A stretch of 64,000 bases of DNA from the NCBI RefSeq assembly GCF_016820245.1, contig NZ_JAFCAR010000001.1, positions 620,001-684,000 of the forward strand, in the 5' to 3' direction. This document shows, one piece after another, positions 50,030 to 59,360 of this stretch (the first letter of the stretch is position 1; each line of letters opens with the position of its first letter). This DNA is from Jannaschia sp. Os4 (GTDB lineage Bacteria > Pseudomonadota > Alphaproteobacteria > Rhodobacterales > Rhodobacteraceae). The position numbers were made by a program, and so were the translations under genes. The notes under the pieces were generated by a model. That model did no database searches and was not told where the DNA came from. It saw nothing but the letters and a program-made list of their open reading frames with translations.

Positions 50030-50313
50030 TCCACCACCTTCGGCACCGCGAAGAACCCTTCCCGCGCGTCCGGCGCGTTGGCGAGAACCGCCTCGGGCTG
50101 GTTGCCGTCCGTCACCACGTCCTCGCGCCGCTTCAGCCGCTGGGGCGTGACCGAGGTCATCGGCTCCACGCCGTCCACGTCCACCTCCTGCAACTGCTCG
50201 ATGAAGCCGAGGATCGCGTTGAACTCGCCGGCCAGCGCGGGGAGGCGGTCCTCCTCCACCCGGATGCGGGCCAGATGCGCGACGCGGCGCGCGGTCTCGG
50301 TGTCGATGGACAT
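50026..50313 (-). CDS. gatC: Glutamyl/aspartyl-tRNA amidotransferase subunit C
   Basis: A 95-residue scaffold subunit of GatCAB that links GatA and GatB. The sequence [39 protein letters not shown] with [19 protein letters not shown] and [12 protein letters not shown] at the end is the GatC signature. ATG 50313 gives the usual start; the open frame to 50373 adds an arginine-rich stretch without support. Overlaps gatA by four bases. Confidence 0.95.
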   Translation of the reverse strand: MSIDTETARRVAHLARIRVEEDRLPALAGEFNAILGFIEQLQEVDVDGVEPMTSVTPQRLKRREDVVTDGNQPEAVLANAPDAREGFFAVPKVVE

Positions 50314-50365
50314 GGGCCAACCTCTCGCGGAACACCGGCGGCGATACCGCCGCGCCCGCGCGGGT

Positions 50366-51322
50366 TCAACCACGGCCCGCCCGCCGCCGCTCGATCGCGT
50401 CCCAGATCAGCCCCGCGCCGTTGGTCCCGTCGAACCGCTCCAGCTCCTGCAGGCCCGTGGGCGAGGTCACGTTGATCTCCGTGAGGTAGTCCCCGATCAC
50501 GTCGATCCCCACGAACACCTGCCCCCTCTCGCGCAGCACGCCGCCGATCCGCTCGCAGATCTCGCGGTCGCGCGCGGTCAGCCCGACCTTCTCGGGCCGC
50601 CCGCCCACATGCATGTTCGAGCGCACCTCGCCCGCCGCGGGCACCCGGTTGATCGCGCCGATGGGCGCGCCGTCCACGAGGATGATCCGCTTGTCGCCCT
50701 TCGACACGGCGGGCAGGAACTTCTGCACGATCAGCGGCTCGCGGTTGATGGCCCCGAAGGTCTCGTGGAGCGAGGCGAGGTTGCGGTCGTCCTCCCGCAG
50801 CCGGAACACCCCCGCGCCGCCGTTGCCGTAGAGCGGCTTGAGGATGACGTCCCCGTGCCGCGCCTTGAAGTCGCGCAGCACGTCGAGGTCGCGCGCGATG
50901 GCCGTCGGCGGGGTCAGGTCCGGGAAGTCCAGCACCATCAGCTTCTCGGGCCAGTTCCGCACCCATGTCGGATCGTTCACCACCAGCGTGCCGGGGTGGA
51001 TGCGGTCCAGCAGGTGCGTCGTGGTGATGTAGCCCATGTCGAAGGGCGGATCCTGCCGCAGCCAGACCACGTCCATCCCCGACAGGTCCCGCTCCTCCAC
51101 CGCGCCGAAGGTCACGTGGTCGCCGCGCGCCCGCCGCACCTCCATCGCCTGCCCCCGCGCGACGATCCGGCCCTCGACGTAGGCCAGCATGCCCGGCGTG
51201 TAGTGGAACAGAGAATGCCCCCGCTCCTGCGCCTCGAGGGCGAGGCGGAACGTGCTGTCGGCGTCGATGTCCACGCCCCCCATCGGGTCCATCTGGAAGG
51301 CGATCTGGAGCGGTGCGGTCAT
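50366..51322 (-). CDS. gshB: Glutathione synthetase
   Basis: ATP-grasp enzyme for the second step of glutathione synthesis. The 318-residue protein begins [20 protein letters not shown] and has [47 protein letters not shown] (ATP-grasp loop) and [21 protein letters not shown]. The length matches GshB. It is followed at 50313 by gatC in the same direction, 50 bases on, and preceded by the yraN-rsmI pair, a common order in Rhodobacterales. Confidence 0.97.
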   Translation of the reverse strand: MTAPLQIAFQMDPMGGVDIDADSTFRLALEAQERGHSLFHYTPGMLAYVEGRIVARGQAMEVRRARGDHVTFGAVEERDLSGMDVVWLRQDPPFDMGYITTTHLLDRIHPGTLVVNDPTWVRNWPEKLMVLDFPDLTPPTAIARDLDVLRDFKARHGDVILKPLYGNGGAGVFRLREDDRNLASLHETFGAINREPLIVQKFLPAVSKGDKRIILVDGAPIGAINRVPAAGEVRSNMHVGGRPEKVGLTARDREICERIGGVLRERGQVFVGIDVIGDYLTEINVTSPTGLQELERFDGTNGAGLIWDAIERRRAGRG

Positions 51323-51410
51323 CGGGGGCCTGCGGCGGTCGGGAGAACTGGACCACAGATGGCCCGGCGCCGCGCGACCGACAAGCCGGACCGGTGGCGC
51401 CGCGCGGACG

Positions 51411-51791
51411 TCACCCCGCCAGCGCGTTCTCGATCACCTCGATCCGGCCCTGCCCGTCGACCAGCGCCACGTCGAACCGCACGTCGGAGAGCAGCCCGTC
51501 CGGCAGGGTGCCCATGAACTCCCCCGCCGCATCCATCAGCCGCGCCACCTGCCGGGGCGAGACCCGCGCCGCGGCGGAGGCATGGTCGGGACCGGCCTTC
51601 ACCTCGACGAAGACGGTCGTCCCGCCGTCCCGCAGGACCAGGTCGATCTCGCCGCCCGCGCCGCGCCACCGCGCGGCCAAGGGCGCCCAGCCGCGCCGCT
51701 CCAGATGCCGCGCGACCTGCGCCTCGGCGGAGCGCCCGGCATGCCACGACCGGCTGCCCCGCGCCCTACGCCTCTCGATCGTCATCGTCAT
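51411..51791 (-). CDS. yraN: UPF0102/YraN-family endonuclease-fold protein
   Basis: A 126-residue protein with the RecB-type nuclease-like core of UPF0102: [38 protein letters not shown] (D...E-V-K catalytic-like pattern) and [21 protein letters not shown]. The function is not established, possibly Holliday-junction or repair related. The start overlaps the 3' end of rsmI by 26 bases, so they are cotranscribed, as in many proteobacteria. Confidence 0.92.
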   Translation of the reverse strand: MTMTIERRRARGSRSWHAGRSAEAQVARHLERRGWAPLAARWRGAGGEIDLVLRDGGTTVFVEVKAGPDHASAAARVSPRQVARLMDAAGEFMGTLPDGLLSDVRFDVALVDGQGRIEVIENALAG

Positions 51792-52668
51792 CGGTCCGGT
51801 CCTTCATCCGCAGCGCCATCTCGTAGACCTGCTTACGCGCCATCCCGGTCCGTTCGGAAACCTCTTTCACCGCGGATTTGACGCTCATTCGATCCATCGC
51901 CTCCGCGAGCGCGGCCTCCACCTCCCCCTCGCCGGGCTCCGCCGCCGCGCCGCGGTCGATCACCACCACGATCTCGCCCCGCGCCGCCTCCGCGCCGTAG
52001 CGCGCCGACAGCTCGGCCAGCGTCCCCCGCGCCACCTCCTCGAACCGCTTCGTCAGCTCCCGGCACACCGCCGCCTCGCGCGGGCCCAGCACCTCCGCCG
52101 CGTCGGCCAGCATCGCGCCCACGCGCTTGGGCGACTCGTACAGGACCAGCGTCGCGCGCACCCCGCCCAGCTCCGCCAAGGCCGCGCGCCGGGCGGCGCG
52201 CTTGGGCGGCAGGAAGCCCGCGAACAGGAACCGGTCCGTCGGCAGCCCCGCCACCACCAGCGCCGCCAGCACCGCGCTCGCCCCCGGCGCGGCGCGCACG
52301 ACCGCGCCCGCCGCCCGCGCCTCGGCCCCGAGCCGAAAGCCGGGATCGGCCACGAGCGGCGTCCCCGCCTCGGACGCGTAGGCGACGCTGCGCCCCCCGG
52401 CGAGCGCGGCGGCGAGGCGGGCGCGCGCGGCGGGCGGCGAATGCTCGTGATAGGCTACGAGCGGGCGGTCCCCCAAGGCGATCCCGTGGATCTCGAGGAG
52501 GCGCCGCAGCGAGCGCGTGTCCTCCGCCGCGAGCACGTCCGCCCCGGCGAGGAGGTCCAGCGCGCGCAGGGTCACGTCCCGCGCGGCGCCGATGGGGACG
52601 GAGACCAGATGGAGCCCCGGCTCGACGGTCGCGCCGCCGGGCGGCGGGGTGTGGCGCGCATCGCTCAT
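51766..52668 (-). CDS. rsmI: 16S rRNA (cytidine(1402)-2'-O)-methyltransferase
   Basis: Methylates the ribose of C1402 in 16S rRNA using SAM. The 300-residue protein has the tetrapyrrole-methylase-like motifs LHLVSVPIGAARDVTLRAL, VLAAEDTRSLRRLL, VAYHEHSPPAA, SVAYASEAGTPLVADPG and APGASAVLAALVVAGLPTDRFLFAGFLP, with a C-terminal HTH-like extension (SVKSAVKEVSERTGMARKQVYEMAL). ATG 52668 begins MSDARHTPPPG. Divergent from the PBP-activator gene, with about 107 bases between. Confidence 0.96.
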   Translation of the reverse strand: MSDARHTPPPGGATVEPGLHLVSVPIGAARDVTLRALDLLAGADVLAAEDTRSLRRLLEIHGIALGDRPLVAYHEHSPPAARARLAAALAGGRSVAYASEAGTPLVADPGFRLGAEARAAGAVVRAAPGASAVLAALVVAGLPTDRFLFAGFLPPKRAARRAALAELGGVRATLVLYESPKRVGAMLADAAEVLGPREAAVCRELTKRFEEVARGTLAELSARYGAEAARGEIVVVIDRGAAAEPGEGEVEAALAEAMDRMSVKSAVKEVSERTGMARKQVYEMALRMKDRTDDDDDREA

Positions 52669-52775
52669 GTCGCCTCCGGCACGTTTACAATGCGGGGTCC
52701 GCCGCACTAACCGTTCCGTGAACCACAACGCCGGGCGGGCGCAAGCCGACCCCGGCCTCCTGCCGGAGCCGCGCC

Positions 52776-53987
52776 ATGCCCCACTCCCTCCTCCGTCGCC
52801 TCTCGGCGCGCCTGCGTCCCGCCGCCCCGGCCCTGCGGACGACCCGCCGCGCGGCCCTCGGCCTCGTGGCGGCGGGCGTCCTCGCGGGGTGCCAAGTCGG
52901 CGGCATCGGCGGCGGGGGGGGCGGCGCGGGCGTCGCCTCCGAGGGGCCGACGCGGGTCGCGCTGCTCGTGCCCTACGGCTCGGCCCGCGGCAGCGACGCC
53001 ACGCTGGCCCGCTCGCTGGAGAACGCCGCGCGGCTCGCGCTCGCGGACATCGAGGGCGCCCGGATCGAGCTGACCGTGCTGCCGACCCAAGGCACCCCGG
53101 CGGGCGCCCAGTCCGCCGCGCAGCAGGCCGTCGCGGGCGGCGCGCAGGTGATCCTCGGCCCGCTCTACGCGGACAACGCCGCCGCCGCAGGCGTCGCGGC
53201 GGCCGGCTCGGGCGTGCCCGTCCTGTCCTTCTCGAACAACACCTCCGTGGCGGGCGGCAACGTCTGGGTGCTCGGCTCGACCTTCCAGAACACCGCCCGG
53301 CGCCTGCTGTCCTTCGCGGCCGCCCAAGGGCGCAACCGCGTGCTCGTCACGCATCCGAACACCCCGTCGGGCCAGATCGCGCAGAACGCCATCGTCTCGG
53401 TCGCCGGCGGCACCGGCGCGCAGATCACCGGCTCCGTCCCCTACGGCTTCAGCCAAGAGGGCGTGGTCGCCGCCGTCCCGACCGTCAAGGCGCAGGTCGA
53501 GAGCACCGCCACCAACGCGGTGTTCCTGACGGCGGACAGCGCGGGCGCGCTGCCGATCCTCGCCCAGCTCCTGCCCGAGGCGGGCATCGGCGGCGACGCG
53601 GTCAAGTTCCTCGGGCTCGCCCGCTGGGACGTGCCCGCCCAGACGCTGCAGCTGCCCGGCCTGCAGGGCGGCTGGTTCGCCCTGCCCGACCCCGCGCCGC
53701 TGGCCGCGTTCCGCTCGCGCTACGCCGCGTCCTACGGAGGCGAGCCGCACCCCCTCGCGGGGCTCGCCTACGACGGCATGGCCGCCATCGGGGCCATCGC
53801 CCGCCGCGGCGAGACCGTGGGGCGGCGCTCGCTGACGCGCGGCACGGGCTTCGCGGGCACCAACGGCATCTTCCGCCTCCGGCCGGACGGGACCAACGAC
53901 CGGGGCCTCGCCGTCGCGCAGGTCACGAGCGGCACGTCGCGCATCGTGTCGCCCGCGCCCAGCAGCTTCGGTGGCTTCGGCTCCTGA
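52776..53987 (+). CDS. Penicillin-binding protein activator (LpoA/LivK-like lipoprotein)
   Basis: A 403-residue lipoprotein. The leader contains twin arginines (RTTRRAALGLVAAGVLAGC) with lipobox L-A-G-C at Cys39, followed by a glycine-rich linker. The rest is a type 1 periplasmic-binding fold: RVALLVPYGSARGSDATLA, GAQVILGPLYADNAAAAG, VPVLSFSNNTSVAGGNVWVL. In this position next to rsmI-yraN the family is annotated as an LpoA-type activator of PBP1a. That role is inferred by family; the ligand site cannot be judged. glnD starts 17 bases before its stop. Confidence 0.87.
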   Translation: MPHSLLRRLSARLRPAAPALRTTRRAALGLVAAGVLAGCQVGGIGGGGGGAGVASEGPTRVALLVPYGSARGSDATLARSLENAARLALADIEGARIELTVLPTQGTPAGAQSAAQQAVAGGAQVILGPLYADNAAAAGVAAAGSGVPVLSFSNNTSVAGGNVWVLGSTFQNTARRLLSFAAAQGRNRVLVTHPNTPSGQIAQNAIVSVAGGTGAQITGSVPYGFSQEGVVAAVPTVKAQVESTATNAVFLTADSAGALPILAQLLPEAGIGGDAVKFLGLARWDVPAQTLQLPGLQGGWFALPDPAPLAAFRSRYAASYGGEPHPLAGLAYDGMAAIGAIARRGETVGRRSLTRGTGFAGTNGIFRLRPDGTNDRGLAVAQVTSGTSRIVSPAPSSFGGFGS

Positions 53988-56754
53988 CCGGGCGGCGGAG
54001 GCCGCGCCCCCCGCCCCGCCCGTCTCGCTCATCGCGCCGCCCGAGGCGATCCTCGACGCCGCCGCCCTCGCCGTCCGGCTGGAGGCGGCGCTGGCCTCCG
54101 CGCCCGACCCCGCCGCCCGCCGCCGCGCCGCGACGGCGGTGCTGGCGGAGGCGCGCGACCGGGGACGGGACGCGATCCGCGACGGGTTCGCGGCCCATCC
54201 GACCGCCGCCCGGCGCGTGACCCACGCCTACGCGTGGCTGACCGACGGGCTCGTCCGGGCGGCCCTCGACGTGGCCCGCGCCCTGCACCCCAACCCCGTG
54301 CCCACGACGGGCGAGCGCCTCGCGGTGCTGGGCGTCGGCGGCTACGGGCGCGGCGAGATGGCGCCGCACTCGGACGTCGACCTGCTGTTCCTCGTGCCCG
54401 GCAAGGTCACGCCGTGGGCCGAGAGCATGGTCGAGTCGGTGCTCTACGTGCTGTGGGACCTCAAGCTGAAGGTCGGCCACGCCACACGCACGGTCCGCGA
54501 CTGCGTCGGCCTCGCCCGCGAGGACATGACGATCCGCACCTCCCTCGTGGAGCAGCGCTTCGTCTGCGGCGACGCCGCCTTGGCCGCCGAGCTGGACGAG
54601 ACGCTCCGCCGCGACCTCTTCGCCCGGACCGCGCCCGAGTTCATCGAGGCCAAGCTCGCCGAGCGCGCCGACCGGCACGCCAAGCAGGGCGGCGCCCGCT
54701 ACGTGCTGGAGCCCAACGTCAAGGAGGCCAAGGGCGGGCTGCGCGACCTGCAGGCGCTCTACTGGATGGCCAAGTACCGCTACGGCGTGCGGACCAAGGC
54801 GGACCTGATGTCGCTGGGCGTGTTCACCCGCACCGAGTTCACCCAGTTCGAGGCCGCCGAGCGCTTCCTGTGGTGCGTGCGCTGCCACCTCCACCTGATC
54901 GCCGGGCGCGCAGCCGACCACCTCACCTTCGACATGCAGGTCGAGGTGGCCGCCCGCCTCGGCTACCAGGACCGGGGCGGGCGCCGCGCGGTCGAGCACT
55001 TCATGCAGGCCTACTTCCGCCACGCCACCAAGGTGGGCGAGCTGACCCGCATCCTGCTGGTGGCGCTGGAGGCCGACGAGGTGAAGCGCGCCCCCGGCCT
55101 CCTCGGGCTGCTGCGCCGCCGCAAGGTCAAGCCGCCCTACGCCGAGAAGCAGGGCCGCCTCACCGTCTCCGACGAGGCCACCTTCCTCGCCGACCCGCTC
55201 AACCTGCTGCGCATCTTCGAAGAGGCGCTGCGCACCGGCCTGCTCCTGCACCCCGACGCGATGCGCCTGCTGACGGCCAACCGCCACCGCATCGACCCTG
55301 CCATGCGCGCCGACCCCGAGGCGGCGCGCATCTTCCTCGGCACGCTGCTGCGGCACGGCAACCCCGAGCGCGCGCTGCGCCGCATGAACGAGCTGGAGAT
55401 CCTCTCCGCCTTCATCCCCGAGTTCGCGCCCATCGTCGCGATGATGCAGTTCAACCTCTACCACCGCTACACGGTCGACGAGCACACGATCCAAGTCGTC
55501 TCCACCCTCGCCCAGATCGAGCGCGGCGAGCTGACCGAGAGCCTGCCGCTCTGCTCCGGCATCCTGCAGGCGGGCGTGAACCGCCGCGTCCTCTACGTCG
55601 CCTGCCTGCTCCACGACATCGGCAAGGGCCGGGCCGAGGACCACTCGATCCTCGGCGCCCGCATCAGCCGCGAGGTGGCCCCCCGCCTCGGCCTCAAGAA
55701 GCGCGAGGCCGAGACCGTCGAATGGCTCGTCCGCCACCACCTGCTGATGTCCGACATGAGCCAGAAGCGCGACATCGCCGACCCCCGCACGATCCGCGAC
55801 TTCGCCAAGGCGGTGAAGACCCGCGAGCGGCTCGACCTCCTCACCGTCCTCACCGTCTGCGACATCCGCGGCGTGGGCCCCGGCGTCTGGAACAACTGGA
55901 AGGCCCAGATGCTGCGCGCGCTGCACCGCGCCACGGCCGCCGCCCTCGAGAACGGCCTCGAGGACGTCAACCGCGAGACCCGCGAGGAGCGCGCGCGCCA
56001 GCTCTTCCGCGAATCCCTCCCCGACTGGCCCGAGGCCGACCTCCGGGCCGAGCTCGCCCGCCACTACGGCCCCTACTGGCAGGGCATCCCCACGGCGGCG
56101 CAGGCCCGCTTCGCCCACCTGCTCAAGGACCTCCCCGAGGGCGAGGTCCGCGTCGAGCTGGAGCCCGACGAGGACCGCGACGCCACCCGCGCCCTCTTCG
56201 CGCTGCACGACCACCCCGGCATCTTCGCCCGCCTCGCCGGCGCGCTCAGCCTCGTGGGCGCCAACATCGTCGACGCCCGCTCGCACACCTCCAAGGACGG
56301 CTTCGCCACGATGGCCTTCTGGCTCCAGGACCGCGAGGGCCACCCCTTCGACCCGGCCCGCCTGCCCCGCCTGCGCGGCATGATCGAGAAGACGCTCCGC
56401 GGCGAGGTCGTGGCCCGCGACGCCTTGGAGGGGCGCGAGATCAAGACCCGCTACCGCGACGTCCGCGTGCCCACCTCCGTGTCCTTCGACAACGACGCCT
56501 CCGAGATCTTCACCGTGGTCGAGGTCGACACCCGCGACCGCCCCGGCCTGCTCTACGACCTCACCTCAGCGTTTGCGGCGGCCAACGTGACGATCAACCA
56601 AGCGGTCGTGGCGACGTATGGGGCGCAGGTGGTCGACGTGTTCTACGTCAAGGACCTGTTCGGGCTGAAGATCTGGTCGAAGGGCAAGCAGGAGGCGCTG
56701 GAGCGGCGGCTCAGGGACGCGGTGGACCGGGCGGCGGAGCGGGCGGGGGCTTGA
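53971..56754 (+). CDS. glnD: Bifunctional uridylyltransferase/uridylyl-removing enzyme
   Basis: GlnD adds UMP to or removes it from PII proteins according to glutamine levels. The 927-residue sequence has the nucleotidyltransferase motif GVGGYGRGEMAPHSDVDLLF (G-G-x-x-R-x-E...D-x-D, Asp134/136), a linker domain (LEPNVKEAKGGLRDLQALYW), the HD domain (YTVDEHTIQVV, VACLLHDIGKGR, RHHLLMSDM) and two C-terminal ACT domains (LFALHDHPGIFARLAGALS; VEVDTRDRPGLLYDLTSAF). The start is a GTG at 53971 inside the end of the previous gene. It ends about 170 bases before the IS110 remnant, the edge of the core region here. Confidence 0.97.
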   Translation: MASAPDRAAEAAPPAPPVSLIAPPEAILDAAALAVRLEAALASAPDPAARRRAATAVLAEARDRGRDAIRDGFAAHPTAARRVTHAYAWLTDGLVRAALDVARALHPNPVPTTGERLAVLGVGGYGRGEMAPHSDVDLLFLVPGKVTPWAESMVESVLYVLWDLKLKVGHATRTVRDCVGLAREDMTIRTSLVEQRFVCGDAALAAELDETLRRDLFARTAPEFIEAKLAERADRHAKQGGARYVLEPNVKEAKGGLRDLQALYWMAKYRYGVRTKADLMSLGVFTRTEFTQFEAAERFLWCVRCHLHLIAGRAADHLTFDMQVEVAARLGYQDRGGRRAVEHFMQAYFRHATKVGELTRILLVALEADEVKRAPGLLGLLRRRKVKPPYAEKQGRLTVSDEATFLADPLNLLRIFEEALRTGLLLHPDAMRLLTANRHRIDPAMRADPEAARIFLGTLLRHGNPERALRRMNELEILSAFIPEFAPIVAMMQFNLYHRYTVDEHTIQVVSTLAQIERGELTESLPLCSGILQAGVNRRVLYVACLLHDIGKGRAEDHSILGARISREVAPRLGLKKREAETVEWLVRHHLLMSDMSQKRDIADPRTIRDFAKAVKTRERLDLLTVLTVCDIRGVGPGVWNNWKAQMLRALHRATAAALENGLEDVNRETREERARQLFRESLPDWPEADLRAELARHYGPYWQGIPTAAQARFAHLLKDLPEGEVRVELEPDEDRDATRALFALHDHPGIFARLAGALSLVGANIVDARSHTSKDGFATMAFWLQDREGHPFDPARLPRLRGMIEKTLRGEVVARDALEGREIKTRYRDVRVPTSVSFDNDASEIFTVVEVDTRDRPGLLYDLTSAFAAANVTINQAVVATYGAQVVDVFYVKDLFGLKIWSKGKQEALERRLRDAVDRAAERAGA

Positions 56755-56920
56755 GAAGCGGGCGGGAAGCGGTCGTTCGCTGCGGGTGCAAATTGACAGC
56801 CCTGATCTGCATACCGGCCCTGTAAGGGGGTGAACTGATGCGATGCATGCCCCGACCCTGGGGCCGACCGTCGTTAAGTATATCAGGACGGTTCTACGGA
56901 ACCACGTGGAGTGCGCGCCG

Positions 56921-57370
56921 ATGAAGACGAAGATCGGCATGTAGGCGATCGGCTTATTGAAAGGGAGCTTCCAGGTCTGCGCCGTTGGGCCAGATGGGGC
57001 AGCGCTGCCCAACCCAGCGCTGTCAAGGACGCGCCCGGCGGCGCTGCTGGCCTGTGTGGTGGCAATGGAGGCGTGCGCGACGTCGCACCACTTGGGGCGG
57101 GCTACTCAAGCGCACAGTCAGGAGTTCCGACTGGCTTCGGCAGCTTACGTGAAGCCGCTCATGAAGAGGCAGGAGAATGACCAAGCCAAAGTGGAGGCCA
57201 TTGCGGCGGCGGCCATACGCTCAACGATGCGGTTCGTAGCGGTGTAGGGCACCGACACGCAGGCTCGCGCCATCGCCTTCCACACCCACTATTGCGTCGT
57301 CGGGCAGGGCATGTAGTTGATCAGAGCGCCGCAAGGGCATCCCGTAGAGTCCGGTTTTGTCGTGCTCTGT
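56921..57370 (+). pseudogene. IS110-family transposase remnant
   Basis: Forward frame 2 reads GLLKGSFQVCAVGPDGAALP, ACVVAMEACATSHHLGRATQ, AYVKPLMKRQENDQAKVEAI and AAAAIRSTMRFVAV, then past stops QARAIAFHTHYCVVGQGM and LIRAPQGHPVE. This is the DEDD/RuvC-like N-terminal half of an IS110/IS1111 transposase, where the intact family has V-K-R-x-K-N-D-x-x-D-A-E-A-I, L-V-R-Q-R-T-Q-L-I-N-A-L-R-G-H. Stops interrupt it near 56942, at 57245-57247 and near 57314, and the C-terminal half is absent. The K-N-D-A-A-D-type acidic residues are partly lost. It is dead and truncated, and it marks the junction between glnD and the defence operon. Confidence 0.88.
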
Positions 57371-57485
57371 TTCCAGTTCTCTTTCCCTAAATATTCTTAG
57401 TTCTTACGTTGCCCGAACATAGCTACCGGTTGCGTCCCCTCATTCGTTCTATCACTCTTCGACGGGGTTTGTGCATATCGTGTCC

Positions 57486-57500
57486 GGGAGGGGTCGCTTG
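57486..57500 (+). promoter_or_regulatory. Shine-Dalgarno site for the UvrD-like gene (TTG start)
   Basis: GGGAGGGG at 57486-57493 stands five bases before TTG at 57498-57500, in the frame of the helicase gene. A GTG at 57471 and an ATG at 57510 are the alternatives; the first has no good site and the second is about 17 bases from it. The preceding stretch to about 57370 is notably A+T-rich for this window and probably holds the operon promoter. Confidence 0.5.
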
Positions 57501-59360
57501 AGTACAGGGATGGCCGAAGAGCCGTTGAGGACGGTCCAGCACCCGGAAAGCGGCGCGGTTGCGGCGACCTCGTCGATTGACTTCGATCCCGCCCAGCGAG
57601 CCGTAATCGAAGCCGCACGGGGCGCCAGACTGTTGGTCAACGCCGGTCCGGGGATGGGCAAGACCGAAGTCGCATGCGCACGCATCGGCAAACTTGTCGA
57701 CGAAGACGCGGTTAGACCATCTGCCATCTGGCTGATGAGCTTTACACGGACCGCCGTCAGGGAACTGCGCGATCGGATCCTGAGACATGCGGTCATGCCG
57801 ACATCCGGGCTCAAGATCGCAACGATCGACTCGCAGGCCTGGCGACTTCGTTCCGGCTTCGAGGGAAAGAAGAGCGCCGACGTCTTCGGAGGGTATGAAG
57901 CGGCGGTCGAACAGGCTCTCGCGAGCATAGAGGCCAACGTGACCGAAGTGCGCGATGTACTTTCCACGCTCGAACATCTGATCATCGACGAGGCGCAGGA
58001 CGTCGTCGGTATCCGCGCATCGCTCGTTGCGCGCGTAATTTCTCTCCTGCCTGCCGATTGCGGCGTCACCATTTTTCACGACCCTGCGCAGGCAATCTAT
58101 GACTACGACGCCGACGACGGCCCGCAGCGACGTCTGCTGGACCTTCTGCCGGAGGGTTCGACCGGGTACGAGACCCATGAGCTCAAGCAGATCTACCGTA
58201 CCGACAACCCGGCATTGAAGGCGCTGTTCGGATCGTTCCGCACTAGTATCCTGACTGATCCACCGATCAATACCGAGACTTTCAGAGGGAAGACGGAAAC
58301 GGTCCGGGAGGCCGCCACGTCCGTGCTCTCCGGACAGTTCGAGGCTCGACGCTATTCCGAGAGCTCACGGGAGCTACTCCTCTTCCGCCGGCGCATTCAG
58401 GCGGCACAGGCCGCGGGGTTTCTCAGTGGTGCCGGAATCCCTTTTAGGTTGCGTATGTCGGGCCTCCCCCAACAGTTGCGCCCCTGGATCGCCCTTTGTC
58501 TGCGGAGCGTCCGAGCCGATCTCGTCGACGAGATCGAGTTCCGCGATCTCCACGAGCGCGCAGCGGAACTGTACCCGCTCGCAATGGATGCTGACGGAGA
58601 CACAGGTGATGAGGATGAACGGTGGGCCGCGCTGCATCGCACGGCCAGGCGCTCGAAGTCGAAGGAGGTGTCGCTATCGCTTCTGCGCGAGAAGCTCGCA
58701 TACAGCGCCCTCGATCGCTTCGTCTCCTTCGAATACGGAATGCGCGGACCGACGCTCGGAACGGTTCACGCCTCAAAGGGGCGGGAGTCGGATGACGTCG
58801 TCCTGAACATCGACAAGGGTTGGGGCCGCGACGAGAACGACGATGCCGATCGGTTCAGTGAGGAAGGGCGAGTCCTTTTCGTCGGGGCCACGCGTGCGAA
58901 GCGTTCACTGACGGTCCAAGGCGTTCTCTCGATGCCGTTCGCGTCGCAGACGGAGGAAGGACGAACTTTCAAGAGGACGAAAGGGCGGGTGCAGGTCGAA
59001 GTCGGACGCATCGGCGACCTTGACCGCTTCTCGTCCGAGAGGATCGACGTCGTCGCCCTTTGCCCGCGCTTCCCGACGCCAGCTCACGGTCGCTTCGATC
59101 CCGAGACCAAGAGCTACGTTCTTGAGACCGAGGACGGTAACCGTCTTGGCTCCTTCACGCAGGCCTTTAGCCGCGATCTGGGACGCGTAGGGGCGGCTGT
59201 GAAGGGCAGGCGTCCTACGTTCATCCCTTATTTGTCCGTCATCGGGATCGCGAGCGTCGTCGCTTCGGGCGAGGCCGATCTCCAGCGGACCGGCGGCAAC
59301 GGGTTCTGGCTTACGCCGCAGATCTACGGCCTGTCGCCCTGTACCTTCCGGAGGTATTGA
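57498..59360 (+). CDS. UvrD/Rep-type superfamily 1 helicase of a DISARM-like operon
   Basis: A 620-residue SF1A helicase-like protein. Motif I VNAGPGMGKTEVA (about residues 47-59); Ia LMSFTRTAVREL; II LIIDEAQDV (Asp164-Asp168); III-like CGVTIFHDPAQAIYDYD; IV ELKQIYRTDNPAL; V TVHASKGRESDDVVLN; VI EEGRVLFVGATRAKRSLTV. The 2B-type insert is short, and an unassigned ~140-residue C-terminal part follows (SERIDVVALCPRFP...GFWLTPQIYGLSPCTFRRY). The TGA overlaps the ATG of drmA (59358-59362), so it is the first gene of the drm operon. Such a helicase in place of DrmD, DrmE or a methylase is not the usual DISARM order. Confidence 0.9.
   Translation: MSTGMAEEPLRTVQHPESGAVAATSSIDFDPAQRAVIEAARGARLLVNAGPGMGKTEVACARIGKLVDEDAVRPSAIWLMSFTRTAVRELRDRILRHAVMPTSGLKIATIDSQAWRLRSGFEGKKSADVFGGYEAAVEQALASIEANVTEVRDVLSTLEHLIIDEAQDVVGIRASLVARVISLLPADCGVTIFHDPAQAIYDYDADDGPQRRLLDLLPEGSTGYETHELKQIYRTDNPALKALFGSFRTSILTDPPINTETFRGKTETVREAATSVLSGQFEARRYSESSRELLLFRRRIQAAQAAGFLSGAGIPFRLRMSGLPQQLRPWIALCLRSVRADLVDEIEFRDLHERAAELYPLAMDADGDTGDEDERWAALHRTARRSKSKEVSLSLLREKLAYSALDRFVSFEYGMRGPTLGTVHASKGRESDDVVLNIDKGWGRDENDDADRFSEEGRVLFVGATRAKRSLTVQGVLSMPFASQTEEGRTFKRTKGRVQVEVGRIGDLDRFSSERIDVVALCPRFPTPAHGRFDPETKSYVLETEDGNRLGSFTQAFSRDLGRVGAAVKGRRPTFIPYLSVIGIASVVASGEADLQRTGGNGFWLTPQIYGLSPCTFRRY

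Noticed and set aside
57423-58178. Minus-strand frames antisense to the UvrD-like gene
   Set aside because: The sense strand encodes all SF1 helicase motifs; the antisense frames have no homology or ribosome site.
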